Source: CAMBDR01 sp046597185 (GTDB taxonomy: Bacteria; Pseudomonadota; Gammaproteobacteria; Burkholderiales; Burkholderiaceae_D). From it: a DNA stretch of 10,388 nt. Numbering within the stretch: the stretch's first letter is position 1; each line of letters starts with the position of its first letter. This document shows, piece after piece, positions 6,976-10,388 of the stretch. The position numbers and the translations under genes are program-made. The notes below the pieces were generated by a model that had not been told where the DNA came from, did no database searches, and saw only the letters and a list, made by a program, of their open reading frames with translations. Location: positions 1 to 10,388 of the forward strand of contig JBKJLF010000909.1 of assembly GCA_046597185.1 (NCBI GenBank), given 5' to 3'.

Positions 6976-8616
6976 CTAGCCCAGGTTGGCGCGGGTGCGC
7001 TTCACACCATGCACCGGATTGTTCAGTTCGGCCGTAACAATGGGCAGCATCCAGGCAACAAAATCATTCATTGATTTGGAAATAGCGACTGGGCCACTCG
7101 TTTGCGGGTGATACAGCCTGATTTTCGCTTCAGTCCGGTCAGTACGACGTAGCCCCTCGACCTGAACACCGTCAAACATGTTCCGCAATGTGGGCACTTC
7201 AGCGGCGACCACATCCATTAATGGCAACAGGTCGGGGTTCTCGAAATGTAGTTCGACGCCAATGCAATCGGAATAGTCGAGGAATTCAAAATGCAACTGC
7301 CTTGGCCAGCCATCAGGATGAAGTCGTCGAAAGTGATCGAACCCGCCTTGCAGGTCCATTCCGGTCGAGTTGAGTTGCGAGAATTCATCCAGAACAAACT
7401 GAAAGAATGGCCGCACATCAGGCTGGAGGACTGCGCGCGTGTACAATTGGTCAATCGATGCTGCGGGTTGAACAGTTATTTCGTTGGGGGTAAGGTCAAA
7501 ATTAGCCCAATAGCCTGTCAACACCGCTGGCTCACTCTCTTGCGCGGCCGTACCCGCTGCTTCGCTGGCGTGCAGCGCCATATACAAGGTCAGTGCCCGC
7601 CGATAGTGCCCTAACGGCAAAAATGCCCCCGCTGGTGAAAAGTGGGTTATTGAACGCAAAATGCAACCGTTCAGATGATTAAGCAGATGGTGTATTGCAT
7701 TGATGTAAGGTTTATCCAGATGATAGCCCATACGCATTGCCAGCACCGCCAGTTCAATGACATGGCCAGCCGAATAAATATGGTTTTCCAGTAACGTGCC
7801 AATTAATAGTGCCTTGCGCAGGGCAGGAATGGGGCTTGCCTCAATTTGCATGACGCCACTGGAAACGGATTCGATATGTTTGGTGAGCAGTGATATCGTC
7901 AACATGACATCAAGTTGCCCATTGAGAAACTTCTGTGCCACGGATTTATATTCACGCAATTCGGGATAAGTTGCTGCTGCGGCGCACAGGCCTTCAGTAA
8001 GGTGAAATTTGCGGCAAACATTGAACGAACCAAAATGATGGGCGTGGATCGCTTGATCCATCAATTGCCGTAAATCCAAAGCTTTGCCATTGAATTGGAA
8101 AACAATCGACGGTGGCAATGTCATTGCAGAAAAAGAAAACAGTAAATGTCCAAGGTCTTCCATCGCATCTGTTCGGATCATGGTCGAATTTTCGGCAATT
8201 TCCCGCAACGAAAACGGTAGCGTGCCGACCTTTGCATTCGGGTCAATACCCGCCATCATGGTGTAGGCAAAGGTTTGCCACGGATGGAAATCCCCTTCAG
8301 GATGGCATTGATAAATAAACGGCTTGCCGGTCTTGTCCAGGTGAACAAACGAAGCCACCCGATCAAGTAAAGGACTGCCATCCACCATCGCGTTACCCCA
8401 GCCAACAAAGATATGGCCCAGGTGAGGTAAACTGTCGCGTTCGATAAGACTTCTGACAGGCTTGGCAAGAAACTCGACAAGCATTCTATCTGCATCGGTT
8501 GCCAAATCAAGTTCAAATGGCACAACGCAATCGGCCAGTTCAGCCTTATGTTGTGCCAGTGCAGATGCTATTTCAGCGCTTAATTCTAGCGGCCACCAAT
8601 AATGTTTTTCAGTCAT
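6976..8616 (-). CDS. Unknown 546-residue protein, candidate peptide maturation or scaffold factor
   Basis: I do not recognise this family. There is no signal peptide or membrane segment, so it is probably cytoplasmic. Residues 1-170 are mixed, with WWPLEL near the start and CHPEGDFHPW at 104-113. Residues 180-350 look all-helical and very rich in histidine: HAHHFG (191-196), ENHIYSAGHVIELA (277-290), HH at 309-310, H314, H325 and H337. That could be a metal site or a helical toroid. From about 440 a separate alpha/beta module seems to begin (FEFLDYSDCIGVELHFENPD, then an AKIRLYHP strand and a helix to WMLPIV), faintly like DUF4268 domains; this is a guess. The ATG at 8616 has only a weak ribosome site. 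It is the first gene after the cysteine peptide, beyond two stem-loops, and 50 bases before the GT4 gene. By position it is the best candidate for a peptide-specific maturation enzyme or partner. Confidence 0.85.
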   Translation of the reverse strand: MTEKHYWWPLELSAEIASALAQHKAELADCVVPFELDLATDADRMLVEFLAKPVRSLIERDSLPHLGHIFVGWGNAMVDGSPLLDRVASFVHLDKTGKPFIYQCHPEGDFHPWQTFAYTMMAGIDPNAKVGTLPFSLREIAENSTMIRTDAMEDLGHLLFSFSAMTLPPSIVFQFNGKALDLRQLMDQAIHAHHFGSFNVCRKFHLTEGLCAAAATYPELREYKSVAQKFLNGQLDVMLTISLLTKHIESVSSGVMQIEASPIPALRKALLIGTLLENHIYSAGHVIELAVLAMRMGYHLDKPYINAIHHLLNHLNGCILRSITHFSPAGAFLPLGHYRRALTLYMALHASEAAGTAAQESEPAVLTGYWANFDLTPNEITVQPAASIDQLYTRAVLQPDVRPFFQFVLDEFSQLNSTGMDLQGGFDHFRRLHPDGWPRQLHFEFLDYSDCIGVELHFENPDLLPLMDVVAAEVPTLRNMFDGVQVEGLRRTDRTEAKIRLYHPQTSGPVAISKSMNDFVAWMLPIVTAELNNPVHGVKRTRANLG

Positions 8617-8641
8617 TTGTCATCTTTGCAGTAATTTACGC

Positions 8642-8660
8642 CATGAAGGCAACATTCATG
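8642..8660 (-). repeat. Second stem-loop between peptide gene and 546-residue gene
   Basis: Inverted repeat: CATGAA at 8642-8647 pairs with TTCATG at 8655-8660 around a 7-base loop. It abuts the larger stem-loop, with which it shares one base, and lies about 25 bases before the start of the 546-residue gene. It could shape translation entry there. Confidence 0.5.
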
Positions 8661-8707
8661 CGCTGACACAGCCATTCCAACTCAAGCCGGAATGAAAGCG
8701 TCAGCGC
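8660..8707 (-). terminator. Large stem-loop behind the peptide gene, possible leaky attenuator
   Basis: GCGCTGAC (8660-8667) is a perfect inverted repeat of GTCAGCGC (8700-8707), extended in the RNA by a G-U and a C-G pair. Nested inside, CATTCC (8673-8678) pairs with GGAATG (8689-8694) around a 10-base loop. The RNA would form a two-part stem of about 16 pairs with a small symmetric internal loop. No T-run follows on the minus strand, so it is not a classical Rho-independent terminator. It begins 21 bases after the peptide stop codon. It may stop part of the transcripts or protect the upstream RNA from exonucleases, so that more peptide than enzyme is made. Confidence 0.6.
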
Positions 8708-8728
8708 TTGTGTTTTGAATCGCTACGA

Positions 8729-8905
8729 TTATTCCCAACCAGCCGACAGGTTACTCAGGCTTGAATCACAACAACCTTGCGTGCAGCAGCCAGGAATCAT
8801 TTGAAGATTCCAATCGATTGGGCTAACTGTTTTCTCACTCAAAGTCACGCCGCCAGCAACTTGGCCTTCTTCATCTTTTTCTAATTCAACAATAATTCTC
8901 TCCAT
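8729..8905 (-). CDS. 58-residue cysteine-motif peptide, candidate RiPP precursor
   Basis: This small gene encodes 58 residues and ends with TAA. Its N-terminal half is acidic (begins MERIIVELEK, then DEEG) and lacks cysteine. The C-terminal half holds IPGCCTQGCCDSS at about 37-49, so all four cysteines (40, 41, 45, 46) sit in one CC-x3-CC block. A serine-rich tail ending SAGWE follows. The peptide has ten acidic and only three basic residues and no signal peptide. AGG at 17-19 with Leu at -12, Glu at -8 and Val at -4 resembles a double-glycine leader. AAGGAG stands 6 bases before the ATG, the best site in the window, and a candidate promoter and a long leader lie upstream. A precursor peptide later cut and modified fits this layout. 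A small metal-binding protein is the alternative. I know no family with this exact motif. Confidence 0.82.
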   Translation of the reverse strand: MERIIVELEKDEEGQVAGGVTLSEKTVSPIDWNLQMIPGCCTQGCCDSSLSNLSAGWE

Positions 8906-8911
8906 GCTTTA

Positions 8912-8917
8912 CTCCTT
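8912..8917 (-). promoter_or_regulatory. Strong ribosome binding site of the peptide gene
   Basis: The minus strand reads AAGGAG with a 6-base spacer to the ATG at 8905. This near-ideal site, within an AT-rich leader, supports the small frame being translated, and at a high rate. Confidence 0.8.
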
Positions 8918-8962
8918 AGTACCACGGTTGATTACATGATAAATACCATGAATCGCCATTCT

Positions 8963-8982
8963 TTTCTTTTGATGAAAAGAAA
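8963..8982 (-). repeat. AT-rich hairpin in the leader of the peptide gene
   Basis: TTTCTTTT (8963-8970) and AAAAGAAA (8975-8982) form a perfect 8-base inverted repeat around a 4-base loop. With one G-C pair per arm it is too weak for a usual terminator. It lies between the candidate promoter and the ribosome site, so it could affect the leader RNA or bind a protein. Confidence 0.45.
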
Positions 8983-8991
8983 CGGCATCGT

Positions 8992-9021
8992 ATTCTATCC
9001 TTTTTTTCTAAAAACTGTCCA
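8992..9021 (-). promoter_or_regulatory. Candidate sigma-70 promoter for the peptide gene
   Basis: The minus strand has TGGACA (9021-9016), an 18-base spacer, then TAGAAT (8997-8992). Both boxes match the sigma-70 consensus at five of six positions. The spacer holds a run of seven A. It starts directly after the hddA stop codon (9024), so the peptide and the genes behind it could be transcribed apart from hddA. The expected RNA start is near 8985, giving a leader of about 80 bases. Confidence 0.5.
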
Positions 9022-9023
9022 GT

Positions 9024-10067
9024 TTAGGCTGAACGAACCACGCCAACCTGCCATGCCTGACTACCGTGTGTCTCGAAATGACATGAACTTATCTCGCCAC
9101 CAAAACACTTCAGTGCTTGAAGTACCATGCTACGACACTTAGGCGGTGCCAAAAACATCATAAACCCACCGCCACCAGCACCTGATACTTTGCCAGCTAA
9201 CGCGCCAGCACGTAAGGCCGCCGCATAAATAGTATCAATCTGCGGATTCGTTACTGATCGCGCCAGTTTTTTCTTGTTGAGCCAACCAGTTCGCATCGTA
9301 TCCACAATACCCGTCATATCACCATTTAAAAGGCAGTCTTTCATCAACTCTGCTTCTTTCTTGAGCGCATGGGTTGCGGTCAACGCTTCGCTGTCACCGC
9401 GATGAATATTAGTGCTTTGATCGCGAATAATCTCGGCAGACACGCGAGAAGTACCTGTGTAGTAAAGAATTAACGATGCTTCCAATTCATACTTGATCCA
9501 ATCGGGTACTTGCAAAGGGAAAATGCGTGCAGGCTGATTCGGTGGAAATTCCATAAAATTAAAGCCCCCGTAAGTGGCGGCGAACTGGTCTTGCCGCCCA
9601 CCGTGGAAATTGCATGCAACCCGCTCAATGTAGAAGGCTAATTCAGCAATTTCATGATCATTCAACGCCAGTTTAAGGTAAAAGACAAATGCACAAATCA
9701 TCGCAACCACAATCGTGGACGATGCGCCAAGACCAGAACCAACAGGAAAATCACAGTAGGTACTGAGTTCAATTGCGAGTGGCATTCCTTGGTTATAACG
9801 CATAATTATTTCGTGATACACGGCATAATGGAGCACCAGTGAGGATGGCGGAGTGGCCACAGTCCCAGGGATTAGTCGCATGTATGCGTCCTGATCAAGC
9901 GACCGGAGCACGCAAGTGCTATCGGTGCCAGACCCCAGTTCAGCGTAGGCATACAGGGATATGGTTGCATTAAGTACTTCGCCCCCATAAATGTCGCAAT
10001 AGGGCGAAACGTCAGTGCCGCCACCAGCTAATCCCAACCGCAGTGGCGCGCGTGAACGAACAATCAA
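9024..10067 (-). CDS. hddA: GHMP-family heptose 7-phosphate kinase (HddA-like)
   Basis: This 347-residue cytoplasmic kinase has the GHMP-family motifs. RAPLRLGLAGGGTD lies at 6-19, the ATP-binding PVGSGLGASST at 108-118, GGRQDQFAATYGG with the likely catalytic Asp at 156-168, and the C-terminal KVSGAGGGGFMMF at 293-305. Length and motif wording fit HddA, which phosphorylates D-glycero-D-manno-heptose 7-phosphate at C1 on the way to GDP-D-glycero-alpha-D-manno-heptose. The HddC-like transferase at the end of the same operon agrees; an L-fucokinase-like role is the main alternative. The TTG at 10067 begins the first conserved strand and has AAGGGG 7 bases upstream. It seems to be the first gene of the operon, and its base composition looks a little AT-richer than the later genes. 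The isomerase and phosphatase of the pathway (GmhA, GmhB) are not in this window. Confidence 0.85.
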   Translation of the reverse strand: MIVRSRAPLRLGLAGGGTDVSPYCDIYGGEVLNATISLYAYAELGSGTDSTCVLRSLDQDAYMRLIPGTVATPPSSLVLHYAVYHEIIMRYNQGMPLAIELSTYCDFPVGSGLGASSTIVVAMICAFVFYLKLALNDHEIAELAFYIERVACNFHGGRQDQFAATYGGFNFMEFPPNQPARIFPLQVPDWIKYELEASLILYYTGTSRVSAEIIRDQSTNIHRGDSEALTATHALKKEAELMKDCLLNGDMTGIVDTMRTGWLNKKKLARSVTNPQIDTIYAAALRAGALAGKVSGAGGGGFMMFLAPPKCRSMVLQALKCFGGEISSCHFETHGSQAWQVGVVRSA

Positions 10068-10285
10068 TACAGTTCCCCTTATATTTATTTAAAAAATGCA
10101 TGATGGCAAAAGAAAGCCCACGGAACATTGGAAGGTTCTCCTGCACATTAACCGCTGCGGAATGGGATTTTAACCTTGTATTTGCAGACATCCAGCAATA
10201 TCTGGTGCATTTTTCATCACGCTTGCGCGCTTGAATCTCTGCTCAAACCTATGCCTTGCTGTCCAAATACAATAATTAAATGCAG

Positions 10286-10311
10286 TTGCTGAACTAAGTT
10301 AGTTGTCGCAA
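10286..10311. promoter_or_regulatory. Palindrome next to the candidate operon promoter, possible operator
   Basis: AACTAA (10292-10297) and TTAGTT (10299-10304) are perfect inverted repeats around one base. Outer TTGC (10286-10289) and GCAA (10308-10311) also match, with slightly unequal spacing. It would lie just downstream of the weak -10 box at 10315-10310, where a repressor could block transcription. No regulator gene is in the window. Confidence 0.35.
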
Positions 10312-10345
10312 TCTATTTGAGGCTAAAATTGTGGAAATAAACCAC

Positions 10346-10388
10346 ATGAAAATTTGTAAAATATTATGTAATTTTGATTTAATGAAAA
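10346..10388 (+). CDS. Possible start of a divergent gene, cut by the window edge
   Basis: An ATG at 10346 opens a plus-strand frame of 14 codons that leaves the window (MKICKILCNF). The upstream GGAAA is a poor ribosome site, and the segment is so AT-rich that the frame may be chance. A real gene here would be divergent from the operon. Confidence 0.2.
   Translation, partial: MKICKILCNFDLMK

Larger units (their letters stand above)
10068..10388. other. AT-rich non-coding region upstream of the operon
   Basis: These 321 bases hold no convincing gene on the minus strand. The ribosome site AAGGGG of hddA is at 10075-10080. A weak sigma-70-like promoter (TTTCCA at 10337-10332, 16 bases, TAGATT at 10315-10310) and a palindrome beside it could drive the operon. 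The stretch from about 10260 to the right end is visibly AT-rich. An upstream ATG at 10130 with AGGAG before it opens a 38-codon frame overlapping hddA, which I do not trust. Confidence 0.6.

Noticed and set aside
8650..8725. Short minus-strand frame ending ...RMNVAFMA between the peptide gene and the 546-residue gene
   Set aside because: It reads naturally but is closed by a TAG about 26 codons upstream and has no ATG with a ribosome site. The bases are better explained by the stem-loops.
8932..8988. 18-residue frame in the leader of the peptide gene, possible leader peptide
   Set aside because: Its ATG would lie at or before the predicted RNA start, and its ribosome site is poorly spaced.
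10017..10130. 38-codon frame from ATG 10130 with AGGAG upstream, overlapping hddA
   Set aside because: The ribosome site is fair, but most of the frame overlaps the conserved hddA N-terminus and the peptide shows no recognisable feature.
1..10388. CRISPR arrays, tRNA or rRNA genes, insertion sequences
   Set aside because: I found no regular repeat-spacer pattern, no cloverleaf, no transposase-like frame and no terminal inverted repeats.

Overview
The window looks like a chromosomal accessory region of a Gram-negative bacterium. The main reasons are a TonB-dependent outer-membrane receptor with a Sec-type signal peptide and a GDP-heptose-type sugar activation pathway. About half the bases are G or C in the main genes, and the right end is clearly AT-richer. 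The receptor's N-terminal style (a Pro/Ala-rich linker, then a V-x-V-T-A-S-R segment) suits Betaproteobacteria such as Oxalobacteraceae, but that placement is only an impression.

Layout: almost everything is on the minus strand and reads from right to left as one apparent transcription unit. In transcription order it holds a sugar kinase of the HddA type (10067-9024), a separate small gene for a 58-residue cysteine-motif peptide (8905-8729), a pair of strong stem-loops (8707-8642), a 546-residue protein of unknown family (8616-6976), a GT4-type glycosyltransferase with an extra C-terminal domain (6925-5429), a family 2 glycosyltransferase (5432-4623), a UDP-GlcNAc 2-epimerase-like protein (4616-3309), a TonB-dependent receptor (3312-1123) and an HddC-type nucleotidyltransferase (1079-372). 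Several junctions are 4-base ATGA overlaps or gaps of a few bases. The unit appears to be bounded: a plus-strand gene ends convergently at 188 on the left, and an AT-rich, apparently non-coding stretch lies upstream at 10068-10388.

How the genes may work together (inference): the short peptide has an acidic N-terminal half and a C-terminal half with the motif CCTQGCC followed by several serines. It has the best ribosome binding site of the window and its own candidate promoter, and stem-loops separate it from the genes behind it. This is the usual design of a precursor for a ribosomally made, post-translationally modified peptide (RiPP). Two glycosyltransferases, an epimerase and two enzymes of the GDP-D-glycero-alpha-D-manno-heptose pathway share its operon, so the product could be a glycosylated, possibly heptosylated, cysteine peptide. 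The TonB receptor would suit re-uptake of a metal-binding or signalling product, or recognition of a target. No known RiPP maturase, protease or exporter is visible, so the 546-residue orphan is the main candidate for a new maturation or scaffold protein. The main alternative is a surface-glycan locus that happens to include a small cysteine-rich protein.
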